A stretch of DNA of 64,000 nt, from contig NZ_JACFTB010000001.1 in assembly GCF_014281965.1 (NCBI RefSeq), positions 1 through 64,000 of the forward strand. The letters are read 5' to 3'. The translations under genes were made by a program, and so were the position numbers. Numbering within the stretch: the stretch's first letter is position 1; every line of letters begins with the position of its first letter. The notes beneath the pieces were generated by a model. It was given only the letters and a program-made list of their open reading frames with translations, made no database searches and was not told where the DNA came from. Of the stretch, positions 35,705-45,623 are shown piece after piece. This DNA is from Rhodococcus sp. BP22 (GTDB lineage Bacteria; Actinomycetota; Actinomycetes; Mycobacteriales; Mycobacteriaceae).

Positions 35705-36588
35705 GACGAAAGCCCCTCGTCCTGAGCGCGCTCGGCTATCACTGCCCGAGCGGCATCGGCAATTCGTGATTCGGCAACGTCGACCGCACCGACACTCGTG
35801 ATGGTGACCGCAGTCGGATAGATGCCGCGCGTCACGTCCGGTCCACCAGTCGCGGAGTCGTCATCTGCTGCGTCGAAGAGGGACTCCACGGCTGCACGCA
35901 GCGCGGCTTCCTCGTCCATCCCCGGTGAAATCAGCTTCTTCAGTGCCGATTTCGCGAAAAGGGATCCCGAACCCACCGAGTGGTAACCGGATCGCTCTTC
36001 GTACCTGCCGCCGACCACGTCGTACGAGACGATGCGACCAGCAACCTCGGGATCGGCTGCGTCGACGTCGAATCCGACCAGCAGGGGCACTGCTGCCAGG
36101 CCCTGCATTGCGGCACCCAGGTTGCTACGGACCATCGATGACAGCTTGCTCGCTTTACCGTTGAACGTAAGCGGTACGCCCTCGATCTTCTCGTAGTGTT
36201 CGAGTTCGACGGTGAACAGACGCACGAGTTCGATTGCGATGCCTGCAGTCCCGGCAATGCCCGCCGCCGAGTATTCGTCCGTGACGAATACCTTCTGCAT
36301 GTCCCGGTTGGCAATGAGATTGCCCTGCGTCGCACGACGATCGCCGGCAATGAGAACGCCACCGGCGAAGGTAACCGCGACGATGGTCGTACCGTGGGGC
36401 GCCAGATCCGACATCGTCACGAAATCGCCTGCACTTCCGCGTGGATCCGCACCTGCTTCCGGCGAAAATCTATTTCCCGGAAGCAGGTGCGGTGCATGAT
36501 CACGTAGGTGGTCGGTGAACGAAGAATGATGCGAGCCGAATGTCGGCAGCAGATCATCGAGCACAGACGCCGTCCGGTCCAACCTCAC
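35701..36588 (-). CDS. prcB: Proteasome beta subunit PrcB
   Basis: Catalytic inner-ring subunit, 295 aa. A propeptide of about 66 residues ends in LAPHG and is cut before Thr67 ([20 protein letters not shown]), which becomes the active-site nucleophile; the Lys-equivalent region and [12 protein letters not shown] are present. It overlaps pup upstream and prcA downstream by four bases each, forming the pup-prcB-prcA operon. Confidence 0.97.
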   Translation of the reverse strand: MRLDRTASVLDDLLPTFGSHHSSFTDHLRDHAPHLLPGNRFSPEAGADPRGSAGDFVTMSDLAPHGTTIVAVTFAGGVLIAGDRRATQGNLIANRDMQKVFVTDEYSAAGIAGTAGIAIELVRLFTVELEHYEKIEGVPLTFNGKASKLSSMVRSNLGAAMQGLAAVPLLVGFDVDAADPEVAGRIVSYDVVGGRYEERSGYHSVGSGSLFAKSALKKLISPGMDEEAALRAAVESLFDAADDDSATGGPDVTRGIYPTAVTITSVGAVDVAESRIADAARAVIAERAQDEGLSS

Positions 36589-36779
36589 TGGCCGCCCTTC
36601 TGAACGTAAGCACGTACGAAGTCTTCGGCGTTTTCTTCGAGCACGTCGTCGATCTCGTCGAGTAGGTCGTCGGTTTCCTCTGCCAGCTTCTCGCGCCGTT
36701 CCTGACCACCGCCGGCCTCACCGGGGACCTCGTCGTCGCCGTCGCCACCGCCAGAGCGTCGTGTCTGCTCTCGAGCCAT
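36585..36779 (-). CDS. pup: Prokaryotic ubiquitin-like protein Pup
   Basis: A 64-aa disordered protein tag. The C-terminus VQKGGQ ends in glutamine, so it must be deamidated by Dop before PafA can use it. The central helix region ([20 protein letters not shown]) binds the Arc/Mpa coiled coil. The gene has a strong AAGGAGG ribosome site 9 nt upstream, unlike its leaderless neighbours, which fits high expression. Confidence 0.98.
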   Translation of the reverse strand: MAREQTRRSGGGDGDDEVPGEAGGGQERREKLAEETDDLLDEIDDVLEENAEDFVRAYVQKGGQ

Positions 36780-36824
36780 AGTCGCCGACCTCCTTACGTA
36801 TTCGCAGTACCTGCTCGGACCTTC

Positions 36825-36830
36825 ACCCTA
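36825..36830 (-). promoter_or_regulatory. Probable -10 box of the pup-prcB-prcA operon
   Basis: TAGGGT on the minus strand would start a transcript near 36818 and give a leader of about 40 nt that contains the AAGGAGG site of pup. Confidence 0.45.
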
Positions 36831-36871
36831 CCGATTCGGCGCTGGGTCGGACGGTAAGACACCAGATCAGA

Positions 36872-36960
36872 CAGGAGCGGAGCCCGCGGAGTGACCGAGA
36901 TGAGCAGGAGCGGAGCCCGCGGAGTGACCGAGATGAGCAGGAGCGGAGCCCGCGGAGTGA
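36872..36960. repeat. 33-bp tandem repeat, 2.7 copies, between dop and pup
   Basis: Units start at 36872 and 36905 and are identical. A third copy from 36938 matches for 23 bases before diverging. Each begins CAGGAGCGGAGCCCGCGGAG and ends GACCGAGATGAG. The array lies between the dop stop and the pup promoter, so it sits upstream of the pup promoter. Confidence 0.9.
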
Positions 36961-36972
36961 GAGCGATGTGGG

Positions 36973-38472
36973 TCAGGTGGTGAGTTGTTCGACGAGTTCT
37001 GCGGCAGTGTCGGCGGACTCGAGGAGTGCCCCTACATGCGCTTTGCTGCCCCGGAGCGGTTCCAGGGTCGGTATTCGTACCAAGGAATCGCCGCCGAGGT
37101 CGAAGATCACCGAATCCCAGCTTGCGGCCGCGATGTCGGCGCCGAATTTACGTAGAACCTCACCGCGGAAATAGGCCCTGGTGTCGGTCGGCGGGTTGGT
37201 GACTGCGTCGAGGATCTGCTGTTCGGTGACGAGGCGCTGCATGGATCCGCGCGCCACGAGTCGGTTGTAGAGGCCCTTGTCGAGCCGCACATCCGAGTAC
37301 TGAAGATCCACGAGATGCAGCCGCGGCGCTGACCATCCGAGGCCTTCGCGCTGCCGAAACCCTTCGAGCAGGCGGAGTTTCGCCGGCCAGTCGAGCAGAT
37401 CCGAGCATTCCATCGGGTCGCGTTCGAGTAGGTCGAGGACCATCGCCCATTTCTCGAGGATGTCTGCAACCCGTGGGTCGTCGTTGCCTTCTCCGGCTAC
37501 GAACTTGGCGACGCGTTGATGGTAGATCCGCTGCAGTGCCAGTGCTGTCAGTTCTCGACCGTCGGTGAGTGCGACGGTCTGCCGCAGTGTCGGGTCGTGG
37601 CTGATCTGGTGAACGGCGGTGACGGGACGCGCAAGCTGAAGGTCCGAGAGATCGACGCCTGCCTCGATGATGTCGAGGACGAGCGCGGTCGTTCCCACCT
37701 TCAAGTAGGTCGCCATCTCGGCAAGGTTGGCGTCGCCGATGATGCAGTGCAGTCTCCGGTACTTGTCTGCATCTGCATGCGGTTCGTCCCGGGTGTTGAT
37801 GATTCCGCGCTTGAGTGTCGTTTCGAGGCCTACTTCGACCTCGATGTAGTCGGCGCGCTGCGAGAGCTGGAAGCCTGCTTCGTCACCGGACTGACCTATA
37901 CCTACCCGGCCCGATCCGGTGAAGACCTGACGGGATGCGAAGAACGGAGACAGACCGGCAATGACAGCCGAGAAAGGTGTCGCGCGAGACATGAGGTAGT
38001 TCTCGTGAGTTCCGTACGACGCGCCTTTGCCGTCGACGTTGTTCTTGTACAGCTGGAGTCGCGGGGCACCGGGCACGCTGGAGGCATGCCGTGCCGCGGC
38101 CTCCATCACCCTCTCGCCTGCCTTGTCCCAGATGACTGCATCGAGCGGATCGCGTACTTCTGGTGCCGAGTACTCCGGATGTGCGTGGTCGACGTACAGC
38201 CGTGCACCGTTGGTCAGAATCATGTTTGCGGCGCCGATCTCGTCGGCATCGATGATCGGCGCGGGTCCGCTGAAACGGCCGAGATCGAATCCACGAGCGT
38301 CACGCAGGGGCGACTCGACCTCGTAGTCCCAGCGGGTTCGCTTCGCCCGAGGCACTCCGGCTGCGGCTGCATAGGCGAGCACTGCCTGAGTGGACGTGAG
38401 AATCGGGTTGGCCGTTGGATCGGTTGGGGAGGAGATTCCGTACTCGACCTCGATGCCAATGATGCGCTCCAT
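36973..38472 (-). CDS. dop: Deamidase/depupylase Dop
   Basis: Converts the C-terminal glutamine of Pup to glutamate and also removes Pup from targets. It is 499 aa, the usual length, from ATG 38472 ([19 protein letters not shown]). It is a homologue of PafA, with [28 protein letters not shown] and [19 protein letters not shown]. The Dop-specific loop after residue 40 is present ([20 protein letters not shown]). The upstream frame extension is rejected because a leaderless promoter fits this ATG. Confidence 0.96.
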   Translation of the reverse strand: MERIIGIEVEYGISSPTDPTANPILTSTQAVLAYAAAAGVPRAKRTRWDYEVESPLRDARGFDLGRFSGPAPIIDADEIGAANMILTNGARLYVDHAHPEYSAPEVRDPLDAVIWDKAGERVMEAAARHASSVPGAPRLQLYKNNVDGKGASYGTHENYLMSRATPFSAVIAGLSPFFASRQVFTGSGRVGIGQSGDEAGFQLSQRADYIEVEVGLETTLKRGIINTRDEPHADADKYRRLHCIIGDANLAEMATYLKVGTTALVLDIIEAGVDLSDLQLARPVTAVHQISHDPTLRQTVALTDGRELTALALQRIYHQRVAKFVAGEGNDDPRVADILEKWAMVLDLLERDPMECSDLLDWPAKLRLLEGFRQREGLGWSAPRLHLVDLQYSDVRLDKGLYNRLVARGSMQRLVTEQQILDAVTNPPTDTRAYFRGEVLRKFGADIAAASWDSVIFDLGGDSLVRIPTLEPLRGSKAHVGALLESADTAAELVEQLTT

Positions 38473-38479
38473 ACATCCG

Positions 38480-38485
38480 AGCCTA
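38480..38485 (-). promoter_or_regulatory. Probable -10 box, leaderless dop
   Basis: On the minus strand TAGGCT ends 7 nt before ATG 38472. Confidence 0.55.
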
Positions 38486-38590
38486 GGTGATGGCTGGGTC
38501 TGCAATCGAACGACCAGGCCGGACCGGACCGATATCGGCGCATCATTGCGTCGTGTCACTGAGGGCGACGTGCCGTTTCTTCGCTAAATC

Positions 38591-38643
38591 AGAACTGCTC
38601 GACGCACCTACCGAACGAGCGGCGGTGTGCGTCGAGCAGTTCT
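38591..38643. terminator. 17-bp perfect inverted repeat between arc and dop
   Basis: The arm AGAACTGCTCGACGCAC (38591-38607) recurs as its exact reverse complement at 38627-38643 with a 19-nt loop. It lies 32 nt after the arc stop and is the likely end of arc transcripts. No U run follows on the minus strand. It could also protect the 3' end or bind a protein. Confidence 0.6.
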
Positions 38644-38675
38644 GGACGAAGATATTGCCAACGAAAACTCGGTTG

Positions 38676-40448
38676 CTACAGGTACTGCCCCGTGTTCGAT
38701 TCGGTGTCGATCGCGCGGGAAGCACTTGCGTTCTTGCCGGTGACCAGGGTGCGAATGTAGACGATCCGCTCGCCCTTCTTCCCCGAGATCCGAGCCCAGT
38801 CATCCGGGTTGGTGGTGTTGGGCAAGTCCTCGTTCTCCGCGAATTCGTCGACGATCGAATCGAAGAGATGCTGAACGCGAAGTCCAGGGGTCCCCGACTC
38901 GAGAACAGACTTGATCGCGTACTTCTTCGCACGGTCGACGATGTTCTGGATCATGGCACCGGAGTTGAAGTCCTTGAAGTACAGGACTTCTTTGTCTCCA
39001 TTGGCGTAGGTCACTTCGAGGAACCGATTGTCGTCGCTTTCCGCATACATTCGGTCCACCACACGTTCGATCATCGCCCGAATGCAGGCCGTCCGGTCTC
39101 CGCCGAATTCTGCGAGGTCATCAGCATTGACCGGTAGTGAATCGGTCAGGTACTTCGAGAAGATGTCCTGAGCCGACTCGGCATCGGGGCGCTCGATCTT
39201 GATCTTCACATCGAGCCGACCGGGACGAAGAATCGCCGGATCGATCATGTCTTCACGGTTGGACGCACCGATGACGATGACGTTCTCGAGTCCCTCGACG
39301 CCGTCGATCTCGGCGAGAAGCTGTGGGACGACCGTTGTCTCGACATCCGAGGACACCCCAGAGCCACGTGTACGGAAAATGGAATCCATCTCGTCGAAGA
39401 ACACGATGACGGGCGTGCCCTCGGATGCCTTTTCACGCGCACGCTGGAAGATCATCCGGATATGCCGCTCGGTTTCACCGACGAACTTGTTCAGCAGCTC
39501 TGGACCCTTGATGTTCAGGAAGAACGATTTTGCTTCCTTGGCATCCTGGCCGCGAGATTCGGCAATCTTCTTCGCCAGCGAGTTCGCGACAGCCTTGGCG
39601 ATCAGCGTCTTACCGCAGCCGGGTGGGCCGTAGAGCAGTACTCCCTTGGGGGGCCGTAGGGAGTACTCGCGGAACAGATCCTTGTGAAGAAACGGAAGCT
39701 CCACCGCATCGCGGATTTGCTCGATCTGGCGGCCGAGACCACCGATATCTTCGTATCCGACATCCGGCACTTCTTCGAGCACCAAATCCTCGACCTCGGC
39801 CTTGGGTACACGCTCGAAGGCGTATCCGGCTTTGGTATCCACCAGGAGCGAATCGCCGGGCCGCAGTTTGCGGGACGGCTCGTCCGGATCTTGGGGAAGG
39901 GTGTCGTTGACCATGTCGAACAGCGGCTTGGCGAGCCACACCACACGCTCTTCGTCCGCGTGACCCACGACCAGAGCGCGGCTGCCGTCACCGAGCAGCT
40001 CTCGGAGCGAACAGATCTCCCCGACTTGCTCGAACGATCCCGCCTCGACGATCGTCAGCGCCTCGTTCAACCTCACCGTCTGGCCGGGCGCGAGTGAGGC
40101 TGCCTCGACGTTGGGCGAACACGTCAGCCGCATTTTGCGACCGGAAGTGAACACGTCCACCGTGTCGTCCTCGTGCACCGCCATCAATATGCCGTAACCG
40201 CTGGGGGGTTGTCCGAGCCGATCGACTTCTTCACGCAGCGCGATGAGTTGCTGACGCGCCTCCTTGAGGGTGTCCATCAACTTCGAGTTTCGTATCGACA
40301 ACGAGTCGATACGGGTCTCGAGTTCACGGACACGCTCCGGCGATTCCCCGAGTTGACCGAGTTGTCGCCGTAATGCCGCAGCCTCGGTACGAAGCTCGTC
40401 GAATTCAGCCCGTGCCGCAGCCGATTCTGGATTGTCCGTTGAGCTCAT
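38676..40448 (-). CDS. arc: Proteasome-associated AAA ATPase ARC/Mpa
   Basis: Hexameric unfoldase that captures Pup and feeds pupylated proteins into the proteasome. It is 590 aa: an N-terminal coiled coil (residues 5-80), tandem OB domains (80-220) and an AAA domain with [20 protein letters not shown] and [18 protein letters not shown]. The C-terminus TGQYL carries the penultimate tyrosine that docks into the 20S alpha ring. GGGAGGAG precedes the ATG. It is upstream of dop but separated from it by a long inverted repeat. Confidence 0.97.
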   Translation of the reverse strand: MSSTDNPESAAARAEFDELRTEAAALRRQLGQLGESPERVRELETRIDSLSIRNSKLMDTLKEARQQLIALREEVDRLGQPPSGYGILMAVHEDDTVDVFTSGRKMRLTCSPNVEAASLAPGQTVRLNEALTIVEAGSFEQVGEICSLRELLGDGSRALVVGHADEERVVWLAKPLFDMVNDTLPQDPDEPSRKLRPGDSLLVDTKAGYAFERVPKAEVEDLVLEEVPDVGYEDIGGLGRQIEQIRDAVELPFLHKDLFREYSLRPPKGVLLYGPPGCGKTLIAKAVANSLAKKIAESRGQDAKEAKSFFLNIKGPELLNKFVGETERHIRMIFQRAREKASEGTPVIVFFDEMDSIFRTRGSGVSSDVETTVVPQLLAEIDGVEGLENVIVIGASNREDMIDPAILRPGRLDVKIKIERPDAESAQDIFSKYLTDSLPVNADDLAEFGGDRTACIRAMIERVVDRMYAESDDNRFLEVTYANGDKEVLYFKDFNSGAMIQNIVDRAKKYAIKSVLESGTPGLRVQHLFDSIVDEFAENEDLPNTTNPDDWARISGKKGERIVYIRTLVTGKNASASRAIDTESNTGQYL

Positions 40449-40571
40449 GAGCGACTCCTCCCAGTCCTATCTTTCAACGCTACCGGCACAGCGACCAAAG
40501 CGCGTGTGGACGCGTTCGAGTGTTGTCGGCCGGGTGACGAATAGAGCCATCGAAGACTTCGTAAAGCCATG

Positions 40572-40590
40572 TTAGCCTCGCCTGACCTAG
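40572..40590. promoter_or_regulatory. IdeR/DtxR-type iron box (orphan)
   Basis: Read on the minus strand, the 19-mer CTAGGTCAGGCGAGGCTAA fits the IdeR consensus TTAGGnnAGSCTnnnCTAA at all fixed positions but two. It lies 124 bp upstream of arc. On the plus strand it contains a TANNNT hexamer (TAGCCT, 40573-40578), so iron-bound IdeR could block a rightward promoter. No iron gene is next to it. Confidence 0.6.
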
Positions 40591-40596
40591 CGGCCT

Positions 40597-40842
40597 GAGA
40601 GCCCCGCCAGAAAGAGGCTCCATCAGCGGGGATGCGAGGTTTCCGGGTGCTGATTCCACCCGCGCAACAGTGATGGCCGTTGCCGGTTGCCGCGACAGCG
40701 AAGGTTCCGATCACGCTGATCACAGTTCGGACTCCACCGTCGATACACCCGAAAACGACGTCGACCGTGTGCGGTGCCGGCAGTCAGGCAACGTGGACCT
40801 GGCATTGGGCCAGGAGCCTGTACCGAGAGCTGTCGAGATCCG
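40597..40842 (+). other. Structured leader with a 13-codon ORF downstream of the iron box; no larger gene seen
   Basis: Two competing stems can form: GAGCC/GGCTC (40599-40603 with 40616-40620) and CCCCGC/GCGGGG (40602-40607 with 40626-40631). The second hides the bases just before ATG 40632. That ATG opens a 13-codon frame (MRGFRVLIPPAQQ, stop at 40673), which contains a third stem, CGGGTG/CACCCG. The rest up to the trmI stop has only weak frames and no recognised domain. Confidence 0.35.
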
Positions 40843-41829
<987 letters not shown>

Positions 41830-41958
41830 CTAGTACTTGCACCTCAACCATCCGCCCGCGCGTAAATCTGCATGGGAAGGCGGCCGCCGATCCGGATATT
41901 CGGAAGCGACTCGACCGCCCAGACTACGGCCTTCCCCGATTCTGTCGGGGCAGGGGCT

Positions 41959-41964
41959 TACCCT
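41959..41964 (+). promoter_or_regulatory. Probable -10 box, leaderless RecB-like nuclease gene
   Basis: TACCCT ends 7 nt before GTG 41972, which supports this start over the longer open frame. Confidence 0.5.
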
Positions 41965-41971
41965 GCCCTAT

Positions 41972-42844
41972 GTGAGTATTTTGGAATTGCCGGCGCAGTC
42001 ACGTCCGCGTCGGAGTAGGCCCGCACTGTCACCCTCCCGCGCGAACGACTTCAAACAGTGTCCTTTGCTCTACCGATTTCGAGCAGTGGATCGTCTTCCA
42101 GAGAAGTCGACCACAGCTCAGGTCAAAGGAACCGTCGTTCACGCTGCACTCGAAGCGCTGTACGCAATGCCAACCGAGGCAAGGAATTCCGACACTGCGG
42201 TCGAGCTGGTATCCCCCGCGTGGGATCGTGTGCTCGAAGAATCACCGGAACTGCACGCACTGTTCGAAGATAAGGATCGCGAGACACTTCTCGACCAAGC
42301 GCGGGCTCTGGTGGCCGGGTACTACGAGATGGAAGATCCGACCAGATTCGATCCGGAGTCCTGTGAACAACGAGTGGAGATCGAACTGGCCGACGGCACT
42401 CCACTTCGCGGATTCATCGATCGAATCGATGTTGCACCCAACGGCATGATCCGCGTAGTCGACTACAAGACCGGCAAGTCTCCTCGTGAGTTCACCGAGG
42501 CCAAGGCTCTCTTCCAGATGAAGTTCTACGCACTGGTGATCATGCGGATGCGCAGCGTCGTACCCTCCCAGCTCAAATTGATGTACCTCGGTGACAAGAA
42601 GTCGCTGACCTACACACCCGACGAGGAAGAATTGATTCGGTTCGAACGGATGCTGTCGGCGATATGGAAAGCAATTCTCGAGGCAGGGCAGTCCGGCGAC
42701 TTTCGACCGAAGCGAACCAAACTGTGCGGGTGGTGCGATCACCAGGCCGTATGTCCTGAGTTCGGTGGCACTCCCCCGGTCTATCCAGGGTGGCCTGACG
42801 AACTTCAGGATCAGAACCTGCTCGTGTCGGAGATGAGCCTGTGA
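41972..42844 (+). CDS. RecB-family PD-(D/E)XK exonuclease with Fe-S cysteines, Rv2119-like
   Basis: Nuclease domain protein of 290 aa without helicase. The active site is visible in LRGFIDRIDVAP and RVVDYKTGKSP (Asp, then Asp-x-Lys). A cysteine near the N-terminus (FKQCPLLYRFR) and the C-terminal CGWCDHQAVCPEF make the four-Cys iron-sulfur staple known from AddB and Cas4. It probably trims DNA ends in repair. It starts with GTG and overlaps the next gene by GTGA. No CRISPR genes are near, so a Cas4 role is unlikely. Confidence 0.9.
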   Translation: MSILELPAQSRPRRSRPALSPSRANDFKQCPLLYRFRAVDRLPEKSTTAQVKGTVVHAALEALYAMPTEARNSDTAVELVSPAWDRVLEESPELHALFEDKDRETLLDQARALVAGYYEMEDPTRFDPESCEQRVEIELADGTPLRGFIDRIDVAPNGMIRVVDYKTGKSPREFTEAKALFQMKFYALVIMRMRSVVPSQLKLMYLGDKKSLTYTPDEEELIRFERMLSAIWKAILEAGQSGDFRPKRTKLCGWCDHQAVCPEFGGTPPVYPGWPDELQDQNLLVSEMSL

Positions 42845-43728
42845 CCTCGAGCGAGCACACCCCGAACTCCGAGACCCCCGCTGCCCAGAACGAGCCGGAC
42901 GCATTCTTCGTGCCCCTCGGGCTCAATGCTCAGGGCAACGAGGTGTTCTCCACGACTCGTCGTACGGTCAGCTTGTGGGCACCGACCATGCAGCACGGCG
43001 CACCTCCGTCAGCCTTGCTCGTTCGCGCTCTCGAGCGCGTCGCACCGCGCGAGGACGTACGCGTGAGCCGGGTCGTCGTCGAATTGCTCGGCCCCGTGCC
43101 CATCTCGGACATCGAGGTTCGTTCCTGGGTCGATCGACCAGGCGCGAACATCGAACTTGTCGTCGCCGAATTATGGGCTCGGTCTCCTGACCGAGTCGAT
43201 CGGGACGGTGTCGTCCGCGCGGGTGTCGAACGCGCGGTTGCCCGAGGCACAGCGTGGCGCATGACCACCGTCGACACCTCGAGCGAGTCCCACCAAGCCG
43301 ACGCGTCCTTGAAACCCTTGTCGGAGGGGACAAGTCACAACTGGGGAGGAATGTGGAAGTCTGGGTATCTCGACAACATCGAGATCTTCGCGCTCACCGA
43401 ACTGGGCGGTAACGGACCGGGACAGGTATGGGCAAGGCCTACACCGGCTTTGGTATTGGGCGAGGAGATGACGCCCCTCGAGAGACTGTTCTCGATTGCC
43501 GATATCGCGAATGGTATCGGTGCCAAACTCGACCTGAACCGGTGGACCTTCCTCAATACCGATCTCACCGTTCACATCTTCCGCGTACCGGAGGGTGAGT
43601 GGGTCGGGATTTCGGCCGAAACGTCCACCGGGCCAGATGGGTTCGCAATGTCTGCCGGTGTGTTACACGACGAACGAGGGCCGATCGGACGTATCGCACA
43701 GACAGTGCTGGTCAGACCGCGCCCGTAG
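42841..43728 (+). CDS. Thioesterase-like (double hot-dog) family protein
   Basis: A 295-aa protein with the acyl-CoA thioesterase TesB-like fold. The first hot-dog half has WAPTMQHGAPPSALLVRALE and the second has TPLERLFSIADIANGIGAKL, followed by VPEGEWVGISAETSTGPDGF. The substrate acyl group is unknown. It is coupled to the RecB-like gene by a GTGA overlap, which is a positional rather than a functional link, and converges on hisG with an 18-bp gap. Confidence 0.82.
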   Translation: MTSSEHTPNSETPAAQNEPDAFFVPLGLNAQGNEVFSTTRRTVSLWAPTMQHGAPPSALLVRALERVAPREDVRVSRVVVELLGPVPISDIEVRSWVDRPGANIELVVAELWARSPDRVDRDGVVRAGVERAVARGTAWRMTTVDTSSESHQADASLKPLSEGTSHNWGGMWKSGYLDNIEIFALTELGGNGPGQVWARPTPALVLGEEMTPLERLFSIADIANGIGAKLDLNRWTFLNTDLTVHIFRVPEGEWVGISAETSTGPDGFAMSAGVLHDERGPIGRIAQTVLVRPRP

Positions 43729-43746
43729 GGACGAGCGCCGACCCGG

Positions 43747-44598
43747 TCAGAAGGCGCGGCAGGACCTGATATCCGAAGCGAGAATAGCTTTGGCTCCCAG
43801 GTCCGCCAGCTCGTCCATGACGCTGTTGTGCACCTTGCGAGACACCATTGCCCGCACCGCAACCCAGTTGTCGTCGACCATCGGTGAGAGCGTCGGGGAT
43901 TCGATGCCGGGCGTGATCTTGACGGCCTCGTCAAGAATGGACTTCGGGCAGTCGTAATCGAGCATGAGGTACTGCTGAGCGAACACGACGCCCTGCACGC
44001 GAGCGATCAACTGCTTGCGAACCTTGTCGGTGTCCTCGCTACCTGCCCGCGAAATCAGAACACCCTCCGAATCGCACAGGGACTCACCGAACGCGACCAG
44101 ATTGTGTTGCCGCAAGGTACGACCGGAGCCCACGACATCGGCGATGGCGTCGGCGACACCGAGCTGGATGGAGATCTCTACGGCGCCGTCGAGTCGAATG
44201 ACCTCTGCTGTGAGTCCGCGACGAGCCAGGTCTGCGCGTACGAGGTTCGGGTACGAGGTTGCAATTCGGAGTCCGTCGAGGCTCTCCGCAGTCCATTCTT
44301 TTCCTGCCGGCGCAGCGTATCTGAAGCTGGATCGTCCGAAGCCGAGGGCCAAACGCTCATCGACCGGGGCACCTGAATCGAGAGCAAGGTCGCGGCCGGT
44401 GATGCCGAGGTCGAGCTCGCCGGAGCCGACGTAGATGGCGATATCTTTCGGGCGCAGAAAAAAGAACTCGACCTGATTGGCTGGATCGAGGACTGTGAGA
44501 TCACGAGCGTCGGTCCGGCGCCGATATCCGGCCTCGGACAGAATCTCAGCGGCGGATTCGGAGAGCGAGCCTTTGTTGGGAACTGCTACACGCAACAT
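43747..44598 (-). CDS. hisG: ATP phosphoribosyltransferase HisG (long form)
   Basis: First step of histidine synthesis: ATP plus PRPP to phosphoribosyl-ATP. It is 283 aa with catalytic domains [19 protein letters not shown] and [22 protein letters not shown]-terminal ACT-like regulatory domain (from about residue 210, [20 protein letters not shown]) binds histidine for feedback inhibition. It is the last gene of the metH-HAD-hisE-hisG run, 48 nt after hisE. Confidence 0.96.
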   Translation of the reverse strand: MLRVAVPNKGSLSESAAEILSEAGYRRRTDARDLTVLDPANQVEFFFLRPKDIAIYVGSGELDLGITGRDLALDSGAPVDERLALGFGRSSFRYAAPAGKEWTAESLDGLRIATSYPNLVRADLARRGLTAEVIRLDGAVEISIQLGVADAIADVVGSGRTLRQHNLVAFGESLCDSEGVLISRAGSEDTDKVRKQLIARVQGVVFAQQYLMLDYDCPKSILDEAVKITPGIESPTLSPMVDDNWVAVRAMVSRKVHNSVMDELADLGAKAILASDIRSCRAF

Positions 44599-44646
44599 GG
44601 AGTTTTCCTGTTCGGGGGTGTCGGTCGGGAATCGTCGGGGCGGAGC

Positions 44647-44928
44647 TCACAGATGTCGGTAGACATCTTCGAGTTCGAGGCCCTTACCCACCATCAACAC
44701 CTGAACCCAATACAGAAGCTGGGAGATCTCCTCGGCGAGCGCTTCGTCGCTCTCGTGTTCCGCGGCGATCCACACTTCGCCTGCTTCTTCGAGGATCTTC
44801 TTTCCTTGCGCATGCACGCCTGCATCCAACGCAGCGACGGTGCCGGACCCCTCAGGGCGTGTCGCGGCGCGATCGGTGAGCTCGGCGAACAGGGATTCGA
44901 AGGTCTTCACGGGTTGTGATTCTTTCAT
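44647..44928 (-). CDS. hisE: Phosphoribosyl-ATP pyrophosphatase HisE
   Basis: Second step of histidine synthesis, 93 aa. All-alpha pyrophosphatase with the metal-binding [20 protein letters not shown] and [15 protein letters not shown]. The frame runs far upstream, but ATG 44928 ([17 protein letters not shown]) overlaps the HAD-phosphatase stop by ATGA and gives the normal length. HisE is not fused to HisI, as is usual in Actinobacteria. Confidence 0.96.
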   Translation of the reverse strand: MKESQPVKTFESLFAELTDRAATRPEGSGTVAALDAGVHAQGKKILEEAGEVWIAAEHESDEALAEEISQLLYWVQVLMVGKGLELEDVYRHL

Positions 44929-45623
44929 GACGAAGTAGTAGAACGCGCATCGCACCACGCCGAGGAGAGTTCGTCGGCGGTGAGCCCGACGAGCGAGCTG
45001 CGTACGACATAACCCGCACGAGGGGTTACTGCGAGTTCGGAGGGCACAAAAAGCACGGAACAACCTGCGCGATGAGCGGACAACGATCCGGTCGGTGAGT
45101 CCTCGACAGCGAGGCAGTCCTCCGGAGCGACACCGAGCAACGAGGCCCCGCGGAGATAGGGCGCAGGATGCGGTTTGCCGGCCTCGACTTCGTCGCCGCT
45201 CACAGTGGCGTCGAAGTAGTCACGGCCGACGGTGTCCAACGCGTACTCGACCAGGCCCCGCTCGGTGTTGGTCACCAGAGCAGACCTGAGACCGAGATCG
45301 CGGACTAGCTGAAGAGCGTCCTTGGCACCGGGGCGCCACGAGATTCCCTCGGCGAACAACACAGCGACACGGTCGGTGAGCCAGTTCCTTGCGGTGGCCA
45401 GCGACCGGTCGGTCACCTCGGTGCCGGTGTGGGCGAACACTGTGCGGAGGGCGTCCTGCATCGAATTTCCGAGAGTGCTCTCGCGAACCTCCGGCGTCAG
45501 TTCACGTCCGAGATCGAGCGACAGTTCCTCGACCGCGACGTCCCAGATCTTCTCGGAATCGAGCAAAGTTCCGTCCATGTCCCACAGCACAGCCCGCAGA
45601 CGGCGGTCAGAAGAGTCAGACAT
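44925..45623 (-). CDS. HAD-superfamily phosphatase
   Basis: A 232-aa HAD hydrolase of the beta-phosphoglucomutase/phosphatase type. Motif I is [17 protein letters not shown], motif [11 protein letters not shown], motif [15 protein letters not shown] and motif [12 protein letters not shown]. The ATG at 45623 overlaps the metH stop by 8 bases, and its stop overlaps hisE. Its place in a methionine/histidine operon is suggestive, but histidinol-phosphate phosphatase activity is not shown by the motifs. Confidence 0.88.
   Translation of the reverse strand: MSDSSDRRLRAVLWDMDGTLLDSEKIWDVAVEELSLDLGRELTPEVRESTLGNSMQDALRTVFAHTGTEVTDRSLATARNWLTDRVAVLFAEGISWRPGAKDALQLVRDLGLRSALVTNTERGLVEYALDTVGRDYFDATVSGDEVEAGKPHPAPYLRGASLLGVAPEDCLAVEDSPTGSLSAHRAGCSVLFVPSELAVTPRAGYVVRSSLVGLTADELSSAWCDARSTTSS

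Noticed and set aside
36871..36960. An insertion-sequence end
   Set aside because: The 33-bp units are tandem, with no inverted ends, no target duplication and no transposase.
40640..40680. A second cobalamin riboswitch (GGGTGCTGATTCCACCC followed by GCAACAGTGA)
   Set aside because: The core lacks the central GCnnnCCCGC segment and a B12 box, and no plus-strand gene follows.
41972..42844. A Cas4 nuclease
   Set aside because: The Fe-S and PD-(D/E)XK motifs fit, but there is no CRISPR locus nearby and position beside trmI matches the stand-alone Rv2119-like nuclease.
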